Virus record (IMG/VR): IMGVR_UViG_3300020469_000008 | Location: 1 to 64,000 of that record | Source of the DNA: a virus | DNA length: 64,000 nucleotides | Strand: one strand, 5' to 3' | Shown: positions 1 to 10,600 of the stretch, one piece after another | Layout of the letters: each line of letters opens with the position of its first letter | How positions within the stretch are numbered: position 1 is the stretch's first letter | Made by a program: the position numbers and the translations under genes | The notes under the pieces: generated by a model | Database searches by the model: none | What the model saw: only the letters and a program-made list of their open reading frames with translations | What the model was told of the DNA's origin: nothing

Positions 1-1557
1 CCTGCCGCTGCACCTGCATATGCAGAAGTTGAATTAGAAATAGTTGTACCTGCAAAACTAGACTCAACAGGTATCGCTGTGCCAGATGAAAGTGCTTTAC
101 CTGTTATTAAAAAGAACTCTATATTTTCCACACCAGGCGGAACAAGGTTTTATTTGTTAGAAGACGTAGACTTTAAAGATAGAGATAATTTAAACAGACT
201 AATTGCAAATCAATCTATTGGACAAACGTCAGGTTCAACAATAATTAATTTTCTACTGGTTAGAAAAGGATTAGTATCAAGCGCACGCATCATAACTGAA
301 TCATTTACAATTGAAGATAACAACGTTCCGTTTAGAACTGTTACATTAACAGAAGACAATGTAAACGAAATTATCTCAGTTGTTGATAGTTTGGGAGATA
401 AATATTTTGAAGTTGATTCTCTATCACAAGACACAGTGTTTAAAGCCCTCGACAATCACAGGTATGACTCATCAGATGTTCCGTCAAGATTGGAACTCCT
501 ACATGCACCAAAAAGATTTGTAGCCACAAGAAGTGTCAGTAGCGGAAAAACTACTCTGCGTTTTGGTGCAGGTAGTGAAACTAGCTTTGACGAAGATGTA
601 ATTCCCGATCCAAGTGAACATGCAATTCGCTTATTCGGAGACAGAAAAACATTTACAACTGTAACAATTGATCCTAACAGCTTTTTAGATACACAAACAC
701 TTGGAATATCGCCTAGGAATACAACATTAAACATCAACTATCGATCTGGGGGTGGTTTAGGTGATAATGTATCAGCTGGAGAAATTAATTCGGTCGAAAC
801 TCTTTTAACTACTTTCAGAACGAGCACTACAGCATCAGACGAAGCAGCAGTCAGATCGTCATTGACTGTCTTTAACAAAAAATCAGCTTCGGGTGGCGAA
901 GATGAACCAACACTTGAAGAACTAAGAAATATAGCTATTTTTAATAGAAGCGCTCAAAATAGAATTGTAACACGTGAAGATTTAATAGCAAGAGTTTATT
1001 CGATGCCAGCTCAGTTTGGTCGAGTATATAGAGTAGCAGTTTCAGATAACCCAAGAAATCCAAGAGGTGCTGAACTTCACGTCATTTCTCGAAATTCTAA
1101 AAAGAACTTAGTAACATCATCGGATACTTTAAAGCAAAATCTAGCTAAGTATTTAAATCATTTTAGACTAGTATCAGATGCAATCGACATACTCGATGCA
1201 TCTGTTGTTAACATAGGTGTTAATTATACTGTAACGATAGAAAAAGGATTTCGTCAAGAGACTGTATTAAGTAGTATTAACTTAAAAATTAAATCTTATT
1301 TTGACCTGAAAAATTTCCAAATAAACAAACCGATAACTTACGGAGAAATTGAAAATTTAATATTAAATGTTCCAGGTGTAGTTTCTAGAATATCACTTAA
1401 CATTCTTGGTAAAACAGGCATAATTGATGGGAATGCTTACAGTGACTTCGATTTCAGTGTACAACAGAATTTAGATCGAGGATTTATATTTCCACCAAGC
1501 GGGGGTATATTTGAGTTAAAGTATCCCGATGATGATATTGTTGGGAAGGTAATATAA
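1..1557 (+). CDS. gp6: Baseplate wedge protein, T4 gp6-like (5' end outside the window)
   Basis: The frame is open from base 1 (PAAPAYAEVELEIVVPAKLD...), so the true start lies upstream; the GTG at 79 is internal. At about residues 310-335, numbered from that GTG, it has the block NRIVTREDLIARVYSMP followed by FGRVYRVAV. This is the hallmark of the gp6/baseplate-J family, where the protein forms the wedge ring around the hub. The C-terminal part (VSDAIDILDASVVNIGVNYTV, then ITYGEIENLILNVPGVVS) also fits J-type wedge proteins. The stop overlaps the next ATG by one base (TAATG), so translation of the baseplate genes is probably coupled. Assignment is by recognised motifs only. Confidence 0.8.
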   Translation, partial: PAAAPAYAEVELEIVVPAKLDSTGIAVPDESALPVIKKNSIFSTPGGTRFYLLEDVDFKDRDNLNRLIANQSIGQTSGSTIINFLLVRKGLVSSARIITESFTIEDNNVPFRTVTLTEDNVNEIISVVDSLGDKYFEVDSLSQDTVFKALDNHRYDSSDVPSRLELLHAPKRFVATRSVSSGKTTLRFGAGSETSFDEDVIPDPSEHAIRLFGDRKTFTTVTIDPNSFLDTQTLGISPRNTTLNINYRSGGGLGDNVSAGEINSVETLLTTFRTSTTASDEAAVRSSLTVFNKKSASGGEDEPTLEELRNIAIFNRSAQNRIVTREDLIARVYSMPAQFGRVYRVAVSDNPRNPRGAELHVISRNSKKNLVTSSDTLKQNLAKYLNHFRLVSDAIDILDASVVNIGVNYTVTIEKGFRQETVLSSINLKIKSYFDLKNFQINKPITYGEIENLILNVPGVVSRISLNILGKTGIIDGNAYSDFDFSVQQNLDRGFIFPPSGGIFELKYPDDDIVGKVI

Positions 1558-3083
1558 TGTATAGAATATTAACAGCATCAAAAGACACTTATATCACTAA
1601 TAAGATCATTAATAAAAGTTTTAGAGCGACAGACGCAAATGTTGGTAATGCAGGGACACTTGACTTATTTAAGCTTTTTAACGAAAACACACTTAACGGA
1701 TCAACTGGCTCGATAGAGTTGACTAGACTTTTAATAAAGTTTCCAATTGATGAAATAACAACACTTGACAATCAAAAAAAGATTGATATAAATGATAGTT
1801 CATTTAAATGTCAAGTTAAATTACACGATGTTTATGGGGGACAGACAACACCCGCAAACTTTACAGCGATTCTTTTTCCCTTAGCAAAAGATTTTGATGA
1901 AGGACAAGGTTTTGACATCGTTAATTTTTCTGATGTAATGAGTACTAATTATATAACATCATCTATTGTTGGTGGCACCCCTGTAACTTGGAACAGCCCG
2001 GGAGCAATGGCATCTGGTTCTCTCAGTGACTCAGGTGTCGATGTTTATTCAAGCGGAACATTGGCAGGTCCTGCAGGAAGTTCAAATGTTTCTTTATCAC
2101 CAACTTTTCAGTTTGAAACTGGTGAAGAAGATCTACTAATAGATGTAACAACCATTGTTTCAGGTACTGTTTCAGGACAAATTCCAGATAGAGGCTTTTT
2201 AATCGGTTTTTCTGGAAGTTTTGAACAGAATGATAAAAGTTATTTTGTAAAAAGGTTTGCCTCGAGAGAGGTGCAAGTTGCAGCACTGAGACCAAAGTTA
2301 ATTGTAAAATTTGATGATACCACAATAGACAGACACGCTGATTTTATTTTTAACGTTACTTCTTCACTGTATTTGAGAAATTTTCACCATAGTAATCTTG
2401 CAAATATTGTATCAGGTGCAGCAGGAACTGAGTTGACAGGCGCTAATTGTATGATTTTAAAACTTGAAAGTGGTTCTTTTAAGAAAACGTACGATGTTTC
2501 TCAAGCGCGCTTAGGGAGACATGCGCAAGCCGGTGTATATAGTGCATCTTTTGCTGTTTCTAGTTTTGAAAGCGCGCTTTATCAGCAAGCAAACATCACA
2601 GGCTCGGTTGTTTTTAATGAGGTATGGAGTAGCAGCGACGAATCTGTGACATATCTTTCATCGTCATTAACTATAAAAAGAGAAAATAGATCAACTACAA
2701 ACTTGCAAAATCAAAACAATATTTTGATCTCTGTTTTAAATATTAATGATGAGTACCGTCCGGGAGAATTTGTAAATGTAAGAGTTTTTGCAGAAAATCG
2801 TGATAGACCAGTTACTTTTGTAAAGACACCCTATGAAAAGAGAAGTCAGATATTTTCTGAAATGTACTACCGCATCCGAGACGTTGTAGATGGTAAAATC
2901 ATTATTGATTTTGATAAAGTAAATAATTCAACAAGACTGTCTACAGATGAAGGTGGTATGTTTTTTAACTTTTACACTGATTCTCTCCCAAAAGGGAGAA
3001 CATATGCTTTTGACTTTTTAATAAGGCGTAACGGTCGAGACACTGTTATTAAGGATGCAGCATCAAAATTTAAGGTTGTATAA
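1557..3083 (+). CDS. Tail/baseplate structural protein, DNRLRE-like N-terminus
   Basis: 508 aa. The N-terminus (ILTASKDTYITNKI... NVGNAGTLDLFKLFN ... ELTRLLIKFPID) looks like the opening of DNRLRE-type beta domains, which begin with a similar 'xxDTYI...NxG' pattern and occur on fibre and surface proteins. The rest is Ser/Thr/Gly-rich and predicted beta-rich, with no catalytic motif visible. It overlaps both neighbours by one base (TAATG on each side), so it belongs to the baseplate operon. A structural role is inferred from context; the exact position in the tail is unknown. Confidence 0.6.
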   Translation: MYRILTASKDTYITNKIINKSFRATDANVGNAGTLDLFKLFNENTLNGSTGSIELTRLLIKFPIDEITTLDNQKKIDINDSSFKCQVKLHDVYGGQTTPANFTAILFPLAKDFDEGQGFDIVNFSDVMSTNYITSSIVGGTPVTWNSPGAMASGSLSDSGVDVYSSGTLAGPAGSSNVSLSPTFQFETGEEDLLIDVTTIVSGTVSGQIPDRGFLIGFSGSFEQNDKSYFVKRFASREVQVAALRPKLIVKFDDTTIDRHADFIFNVTSSLYLRNFHHSNLANIVSGAAGTELTGANCMILKLESGSFKKTYDVSQARLGRHAQAGVYSASFAVSSFESALYQQANITGSVVFNEVWSSSDESVTYLSSSLTIKRENRSTTNLQNQNNILISVLNINDEYRPGEFVNVRVFAENRDRPVTFVKTPYEKRSQIFSEMYYRIRDVVDGKIIIDFDKVNNSTRLSTDEGGMFFNFYTDSLPKGRTYAFDFLIRRNGRDTVIKDAASKFKVV

Positions 3084-6000
3084 TGTCTAAAAAAAGTTTA
3101 TTTGAACGACAGACTGGCCGACTCTTTAAGCCAAAGATTTTCCGAACAACCAGTAAGGCAACAAGTTTCCTGCAGGCTCCTTCTAAAACTGACTTAAAAC
3201 TATCTGATAGTTTTTTTAACACTAATTTAGAAAGTAGTTCTTCTTTTAGATACGGTGATAAGAAAAACCAGGGAATAGTGTCAACACAACAACTAAGAAT
3301 AGAATGGGAAAGATTTGAAAATCACACATTTTTCCATTCAGCAGTTGCAAAAGTAAACGAGTCTTTTGATAAGTTAATAAACTTCTATCCTTTTGAAAAA
3401 AGCAGAAAAAGAATAGAAAAGTTTGAAGATGATCTGACAGGCTATGAAAAATATGTCTTAGATGTGTTTCCAAAAAATGTTGGTTATTTAAATTTTTCAG
3501 GAACGCAAGTAGGAGAAACAACAACAAATGGTACACAGATTAGTGTTGTTGACAAAACAGGTTTTACAGTAAAATCTATATCAGACGTCAAAGACGGTCA
3601 ACCGGTGCTTGATCCTAAAGGTAACGCGTTTTCAGTTGACTTTTTTGTAAAAATACCAACACAGATAAACGACAATCAAGTAATATTCCAGAAAAGAAAT
3701 AGTCTGGCCAATAATTTAACAATAGCATTATCTGAGAGTAACAGTACATCCAAATGTGAAGTTCATTTCTTCGTCAATTCCGGATCGAATTATTCTGTAG
3801 TAAGTGGTTCTGTAGAAAAAGGTGGTTTTTCTCACATATATGCAATGTATGATTTAGAAAACGATCAAAGACTGAAACTATTAATTGACAATAACGTCCA
3901 CTCATCAAGTCAGCAGACTAATTTTGGATTTTTAAATTATAACGGATCAGACTTGACGATTGGTAACGGGCAGAACGCACGTGTCGGAAGTACGATTTTT
4001 ACAAACAAACAAACGTTTTCTGGTTCAATTGACGACTTGAAATTTTTCCACTCTGTAGATCCAGTAGCAACAGTTAAAAAGCGTAAGCTTAAATCTTTTT
4101 ATGGAAACGATAGCGACAACAGCTTGAAACTGCATTTAAAGTTTAACGAACCTTATGGTGCATATGCAGGAAATAGTTTAGTTTTAGATTCTTCTGGTAA
4201 TTCACTGCATTCGTATATTACAAATTTCACAGTTTCAAATCGTCTAACCGGATCTGATGTACCTTTAACTGCAGAAGACAAAGAGAGGAACCCAATTCTT
4301 TTCCCTGCATTTTCTAAAGTATCAACATTAAATACGCGGCTTTTAACAACAGCTTCTTTGTATGATGATTATAATCCTAATTTAATCATAAATTTGATAC
4401 CTCGTCATTATTTTAAAAATGGAACACAATTTAGAGACTATGAGGAAGAATTAGAAAGGCTACAAAATAACTTTAGTACATTCAGTTCAAATCAACCTGG
4501 AAAAAACATATCGGAAATACCTGAAACACAACTTTTGATAAAGTTACTTTTAAGCTATAGTAAATATTTTGATGAATTGAAGTTGTTAATAGATGGTATT
4601 ACTAGCTTTAGACACACAAGTTACAATGATTATGATACAACTCCTGACCCATTACTTGAAGAAAAATCAAAAATACTTAATGTGACTTTGCCAAACTTGT
4701 TTTCTTACGGTAGTGTAGAGCAATTATTTGAAGGTGTTAACTTAAAAAATGATTCACGAAAATCAAGAAGATCGCTAGTAGAGCTCCAAAATTTAATTTG
4801 GCGTAGAATTATTAGTGAAGCACCAAGAGTTAACTTAAGTCGGGGGACTATTAGATCTATAAAGAGTGTATTTAGGTCTGCTGGAATTGAGCCTGATAAT
4901 ATTTTAACAATTAGAGAGTATGGTGGTTCTAAAATTAAAAGTTTGAGTGCATCAAAAGAATTAAAAAGAGATGTGTTTAAGTTTCTTACTTTCAGCGGCT
5001 CAATCTCAAAGACAACAACAGGTAATACAGCACAAGGTTACCCGACAAATATAGAAATACCAAAGTTAAAGACCTCCTTTTTATCCGGATCCCGAACACA
5101 AATTGGTCGCCCAAACCCTCGCGGTACATTTATTAACAAGGACGATACTAATGTTCACGGTGTAAGTAATAATGTTTCTGACGGTTTGCTGACATCGGGT
5201 AGTTTTACATTTGAAGGTTTTTATAACTTTCCTGGTGGATATAGAAAGAACCAGAGTTTAATCAGGCTACATACAACAGGTACGTCGAACCCAAGTAGTA
5301 CTGAATCTGTTATTACAAATTTAATCGCTTCAAATCATTACTTGCGACTGTATTTTAAAGATAGCCCAACTGATACAACTACACGTGAACTATTCTTAAC
5401 AGGCGTTAACATTTTTGATAGCGACACTTGGTACGTATCATTTGGTAAAGAAAATACACACGATATCAAAGCTGTGGGTACCAGTTCATATTTTTTAAGA
5501 GCAGCAAAACAGCTAAACGGCGACATAATCGCCCAGTATCATACTGCGTCAATATTTAGCGAGCACAATGATAGTGTTTTTAAAAATATCAGCGCGTATA
5601 ACACTTCTGGAAGTTTTTTAGTGATAGGCAGTCAATCCTTTCAAAATCCAGGCGCTGGAAATCTTTTCTTAAACGGTGCCAGCACACCATCTGATGCGAA
5701 AGTAACTAGTTTTCACGGTATGATCACTAATTTAAGATTTTTCTCTAAAAATACGAATCTGAAAGAATTTAGAAATCGTTCAAAAAATTACGATAGTTTT
5801 GGTGTAGAAAACCCATCAATTAATTACAATTTCACACCTGCGTCGACCGGTTCATTTGAGAGATTAATATTAAACACAGATTCAAAGCAATTTACAACAG
5901 GTACGGATGTTTCAGGGAATATTCAATTGTTTGATTTTTCTCAGAACAATTTTCACTTTGTTGGCACTAATTTCGAATCAAATAAAAACGTATTTAAAAA

Positions 6001-6589
6001 TTTAAGAGTCAACTTTGAAGTTTTGTCAGATAAATTTGACTTAAATTATACACGTGACAAGATAAGAATTAGATCTTTTGAAGAAATAGAAAATATTGAA
6101 GACGGTCATTTTAGTACAATTGCTCCAGTGCACGAAATATTGCCAAGCGAAGAATCTGTCGACGATAACAGACTATCAGTGGATATGTCAGTAATGAAAG
6201 GGTTAAACGATAACATGCTGAGAATGTTTGATGATTTTGATAAGTTAGAAGACGCGTTTGGGAATCCTAATTTGATTTTTGGAGAATCTTATCCAGAAGT
6301 TAGACATTTAAGAGATGTGTATTTTAACAATGTCTTAGACGTGTTAAATCTGCAAAAGTACAGAGAGTTATTTAAGTGGGTTGATAATGCGTTTGAAGAT
6401 GTTTTGTACACTTTGGTTCCTCGAACCACAAACTTTTTAGGTGTCAATTTTATATACGAATCGCATGTATTAGAAAGGAACCGTTTCAGATATTTGTATG
6501 ACGAAATTTATATGAAATCAATTCAACGAGACGGAAATAGAGGTAACTTGTTTTTATCACAATTCGTAGCACATTTGAAAAAACACTAG
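3083..6589 (+). CDS. Large tail/baseplate protein with two LamG-like domains
   Basis: 1168 aa. Two laminin-G/concanavalin-like beta-sandwich segments are visible: residues about 180-325 (VDFFVKIPTQ...QVIFQKRN ... FSGSIDDLKFF) and about 700-890 (SFTFEGFYNFPG...LIRLHT ... FHGMITNLRFF). Both have the strand order and closing 'G.I..L..F' of pentraxin/LamG folds, which bind sugars. The N-terminal 110 residues are basic and Phe-rich. The last 170 residues are helical and carry TLVPRTTNFLGVNFIYESHVLERNRF, probably a docking region. It is most likely a receptor-binding or baseplate-attached adhesin. Carbohydrate binding is inferred from the fold only. Confidence 0.6.
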   Translation: MSKKSLFERQTGRLFKPKIFRTTSKATSFLQAPSKTDLKLSDSFFNTNLESSSSFRYGDKKNQGIVSTQQLRIEWERFENHTFFHSAVAKVNESFDKLINFYPFEKSRKRIEKFEDDLTGYEKYVLDVFPKNVGYLNFSGTQVGETTTNGTQISVVDKTGFTVKSISDVKDGQPVLDPKGNAFSVDFFVKIPTQINDNQVIFQKRNSLANNLTIALSESNSTSKCEVHFFVNSGSNYSVVSGSVEKGGFSHIYAMYDLENDQRLKLLIDNNVHSSSQQTNFGFLNYNGSDLTIGNGQNARVGSTIFTNKQTFSGSIDDLKFFHSVDPVATVKKRKLKSFYGNDSDNSLKLHLKFNEPYGAYAGNSLVLDSSGNSLHSYITNFTVSNRLTGSDVPLTAEDKERNPILFPAFSKVSTLNTRLLTTASLYDDYNPNLIINLIPRHYFKNGTQFRDYEEELERLQNNFSTFSSNQPGKNISEIPETQLLIKLLLSYSKYFDELKLLIDGITSFRHTSYNDYDTTPDPLLEEKSKILNVTLPNLFSYGSVEQLFEGVNLKNDSRKSRRSLVELQNLIWRRIISEAPRVNLSRGTIRSIKSVFRSAGIEPDNILTIREYGGSKIKSLSASKELKRDVFKFLTFSGSISKTTTGNTAQGYPTNIEIPKLKTSFLSGSRTQIGRPNPRGTFINKDDTNVHGVSNNVSDGLLTSGSFTFEGFYNFPGGYRKNQSLIRLHTTGTSNPSSTESVITNLIASNHYLRLYFKDSPTDTTTRELFLTGVNIFDSDTWYVSFGKENTHDIKAVGTSSYFLRAAKQLNGDIIAQYHTASIFSEHNDSVFKNISAYNTSGSFLVIGSQSFQNPGAGNLFLNGASTPSDAKVTSFHGMITNLRFFSKNTNLKEFRNRSKNYDSFGVENPSINYNFTPASTGSFERLILNTDSKQFTTGTDVSGNIQLFDFSQNNFHFVGTNFESNKNVFKNLRVNFEVLSDKFDLNYTRDKIRIRSFEEIENIEDGHFSTIAPVHEILPSEESVDDNRLSVDMSVMKGLNDNMLRMFDDFDKLEDAFGNPNLIFGESYPEVRHLRDVYFNNVLDVLNLQKYRELFKWVDNAFEDVLYTLVPRTTNFLGVNFIYESHVLERNRFRYLYDEIYMKSIQRDGNRGNLFLSQFVAHLKKH

Positions 6590-6596
6590 GTAAATC

Positions 6597-7691
6597 ATGA
6601 CAAGACTATCACCATTATTTTTAGATAAAGCATCATCAGGCGTTCGAACAATACTTGAGTTTTCACCGTCTATACAGAATTTAGTAACATCCGAAATATC
6701 TGGCACCATGTCGCCAGCAGCAATCGCTAGATTAGGCGTAGCAGTGGTTTCGGAGACACCTGTGAGTCGATCGTATGAAAACGCCGGCGTTGGTGGTGTA
6801 AGATTAGGTAATGTCACAGTTTATGAAAACGGTGAGCCGGCAGAACAGATCGATATGAGGCATTTTGATATATTTAGAACAGGCAAGAATATAAAATTGT
6901 TCAAACACTTTGGTGTCCAGTGTGGAAGTCCGATGGTAAGGATATCACCTGAAGGTTTTTTTGAGGAAAACACGCCAAACGTTATTAATCATCAAATGCA
7001 GTTTAACAGCTTTGGGATGGGATTAAACTATAAAACAGTTGATGAAAATTATGTGTTTATACCTTTTGTTGATTTTTCACAAGTAGTTGCTGCTGATGCA
7101 GTAAGCGGCTCAGTTGCTGCGTATCCTTTTGTGCACGACAGACACAGAAACATTGATCATTATATGGATCCGAGTAAACCAAAACATGACGGTGCCATTG
7201 ATACATTTGAGGTACGATCTTCATTGACAAACCTTTCAGTCAGTGATATTATGTTGTTTGGCGCCAAGTCAAGTTTTGCCGGCGGTGGTATCGACCAAGC
7301 CCAAAAAGGTGGCGTTGCAATCGCTAATAAGTTTGAAATAACAAAACCTGAAGAGGGTAGAGAAATATTTGATGATTCACAGGAGACAATGTTTTCAGGC
7401 GTCAATTTTAAGAAAAGAGGTGTAAACACATCACTAAGTGAAAATATGTTTCCATTACCTGGTTTTGTTGACAATTCAAGATATAAATTGTCACCATTTA
7501 AAGAAAATGTTGATTATATTAGCGGTAGTTATACATTTGCAACATCAAATATGAATGATTTTTTATCTAGTTCAAGAAATTCTATAGGTGATCTAGGTAC
7601 GCGTTTTAAGTCTGCAACTTGCGGGTTAGTATTTAATGAAAGCAATAAATATGGAACTGATTCAATTGCGTTCGGGGGTTTAAAAAAGTAA
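6597..7691 (+). CDS. Structural protein of unknown function
   Basis: 364 aa, not recognised. The start at 6597 follows the preceding stop by seven bases; the ribosome site is weak, and coupling is likely. The sequence alternates Gly-rich turns and short strands (NAGVGGVRLGNVTVYENG, FGGLKK at the C-terminus) and lacks signal peptide, membrane segment or enzyme motif. It sits between two LamG-bearing tail proteins and overlaps the next gene by one base (TAATG), so a tail or fibre role is likely from position alone. Confidence 0.5.
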   Translation: MTRLSPLFLDKASSGVRTILEFSPSIQNLVTSEISGTMSPAAIARLGVAVVSETPVSRSYENAGVGGVRLGNVTVYENGEPAEQIDMRHFDIFRTGKNIKLFKHFGVQCGSPMVRISPEGFFEENTPNVINHQMQFNSFGMGLNYKTVDENYVFIPFVDFSQVVAADAVSGSVAAYPFVHDRHRNIDHYMDPSKPKHDGAIDTFEVRSSLTNLSVSDIMLFGAKSSFAGGGIDQAQKGGVAIANKFEITKPEEGREIFDDSQETMFSGVNFKKRGVNTSLSENMFPLPGFVDNSRYKLSPFKENVDYISGSYTFATSNMNDFLSSSRNSIGDLGTRFKSATCGLVFNESNKYGTDSIAFGGLKK

Positions 7692-10600
7692 TGCCAAAGA
7701 AAAAGCCAGATATAATATCTTTAAGCCAGTATTCATTACTGTCAAACTTTACTGCTGCTGATCTTGCGGGAAACGCATCCTCGTTTACTTTTAGTAGTAG
7801 TAGTAATTTAAAACTATGGTTAGACATTACAAGTACGATATCCGACAGGTCAGACCAAAGTTCAAATATAAGCTCAACTGAATACGAACACACGGCGCCG
7901 TCATTACCTTCTTCGAACTTTTTTACGACAAATTTAGGCGGGAACTATACATTTAATACAGCAAAGTTTGATGATAGTGAAAACATAAATGCAAAAATTA
8001 CATATTCTTCCCGTACTCTTTCCCCAACTGATGGCTCTGGAAATAATAGATCTTTTTCTATAAGCTTGTGGTTCCAGAGGAATAGTGACCACGCCACATC
8101 AAGCTTTAGTGTGGGTGGTTTGTTTTCTTTAGGTAGTGCGTCTCTATTGGAAGAAGTTCAAGTAAAAATTAATGAGAATAATGGTAGTTTAACCTTTAAT
8201 ATTAGAGATACAAACAATGGTCAGTTTTTTCAAGCACTGTGCACAGTGGCTACTGCTTCTTTTCACGATAAATTTGCACATTTAGTTTGCACATATGATC
8301 ACACACTTGGTACCCACGTGGGTTTAAAAGTTTACATCAATGGGGTAGATCAAAGTGCAACAACATCCGCCGCCGGAACGCCTGTCGTTAGAGGTGATGT
8401 AACTACTTTGCTCATTGGAAGCATCGCCAACGGCTCATCTGAGTTTGATGGAAATATTTCCGAAGTTGCTTATTTTCTTGACAAGGCGCTGGGCGCATCA
8501 GAAATTTCCGCTATATATAACGCAACATTATATGGTGTAGCAGGCATAACAACAGATCATAATTCCGGAATACTTAATAGTCCGACAAGACTACTAATAC
8601 GTGATGACGATAGCAGTTCAGGAAGGTACCCCACAATACACAGAATGAACCGGTTTGGTACTGATGGTATAAAACAAAACATTGCATTCGACGATAAACA
8701 CACAGTAAGATACGGGACTCGTATCACAGACAATTTTGACATACTTAATATCCGCAAAAAAACGCAAAGAACAAAAGCAGTTGACGAAAAAAAGTGGGTC
8801 GTGTCAACGAAGGATGTGCAACTGCAAAGAGAGAATGAGGGTGCGCTAATATCCGCATTTGGAACAACATCGGATGATCCCACTGCAGTCAAAAATGGAA
8901 TATTGATGTTAGGCGGTGTGTCTGATGGCGAAGGTAGGTGGGTCCGGACAAAAGAAAAGGTATCAAAACCAACACTTATTTTTTCTTTACTCCAGGGTCC
9001 ATACAACACCGGTGCAGACAACGACTTCGCGACTTTAAGGCTCCATCAGGGGCTACCAACAGATACTTTGGCGGTTCAAGTTAGTACAACAGGAACTGTA
9101 GGAAGTTGGAAAACAATACCCTTGATAAAAGAATTTATTTCAAACAATGCGAGTTCGTTGCTTATAAATAGTTCTGGAGAACTAGTACACCAACCACTTG
9201 AGCTTATAATAAATGACGTAACAACATCTACCGGTGTGACCGTCGGTGTACCGGGTATAAAGCTTAACGAAAGACGTCCAGAGTTAAAAATCAAAATTGA
9301 CATGCATGTGTTTAGTTCTGCAAATTACAGTGAACCATTTTACATTCGTTTTATACAACAATCGATATCAGATACGTCTAAGATTCACTGGGCATTAACA
9401 AATGTTGATATAATTTCCAGAGATCAAAAAATAAGATATCCGTTCCTCGACGAAACAAATGATGTCGCAACTTTATTTCACAGAAGCGGCTCAATCGCAC
9501 ACCCAAATTTTCCTGGAGAGATTATCAGTACTGGGTCTTCAATTTCAGGGATATCTGACACAAGGAGTCTACCTTTTGAAGAACAAAAACATGTGCCTTT
9601 CAAAGATGACCAAGTTTTAGTTGTAACACCAGATAGTTTCTTTGGGCCTGTGACTTCACCTCAAATCGTTCCAGGCTTTGGGTCGAACTTGTTAACTAAG
9701 ACTAAGTTTGAATACGACCTAAGTACAACAGAACAAACAACGATTGGCGTAGTCACTCCAATGCCAGTAGGTAATGCTGACGAGTTTAGCCCGCCGGCTG
9801 ATATACCGCAACCTATGATGTGCTATTGGAATGACCAACTTAAAAGGTGGGAAACAATCGGTAGTATACGCCCAAATGTCAAAGCTGGATTTAATGAAAA
9901 TAGTGCACGAGAAGTAGTTACTTCATCAATGGTCGGTTTTTCAAATTTTGGCGTTTGTGCAAGAGGAACAGGTAATGATACGAGCAATGATCCTACACTT
10001 ACCCTGTTTGATCAAAATGCAATAAGTGCCCAGAATAGAGTTACTGATGTATTTGGTTTTCCTTTTTCAGGTAGATATTTTGCTTCATCGAGCCAAGTTG
10101 TAAAAGCTAGTAGTCTTGGAATCACAAAACCCTTTTTACTAGAGGCATTGCGCATTGATTACCAAGCAATGCACGGTACACCACTTGCAAATGGTTTTTT
10201 CATGACCAATAATGATTCCAACGCAAACAACAATGCTGAAACAAGTATTTCCAATGCAATTAATCAAAAAGTAAATAATTTTTTTATACTAAGACAAGGT
10301 AAAAACAATTATAATGTTAGAATAAAAGTAACCGGTTCCGCCGACGAGTTTGAGTATTCTGAACAAATCCCAGGATTTTATGATTTAGATATAGACGGAG
10401 TAGCTGAAACTTATGTTGACAGTGTGAGAGACCTAGTGACTTATGCACAAAATGTATTTGTACATTCAAACTCTGCTGGCTTGGATCGATCAGCAGGAAA
10501 TATTACATTTCAGAACATGTTGGACGCACTTTCGGACCGAGACTCTGTAATTGTTTTACCTGGTGAATCTAAGACTAACTATACAGGAAGCTATAGTATC

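Noticed and set aside
8557-9021. 154-aa open frame on the - strand
   Set aside because: It lies wholly within the 1447-aa tail gene, has no ribosome site, and its Ser/Val/Phe-rich wording is what antisense of AT-rich coding sequence gives.
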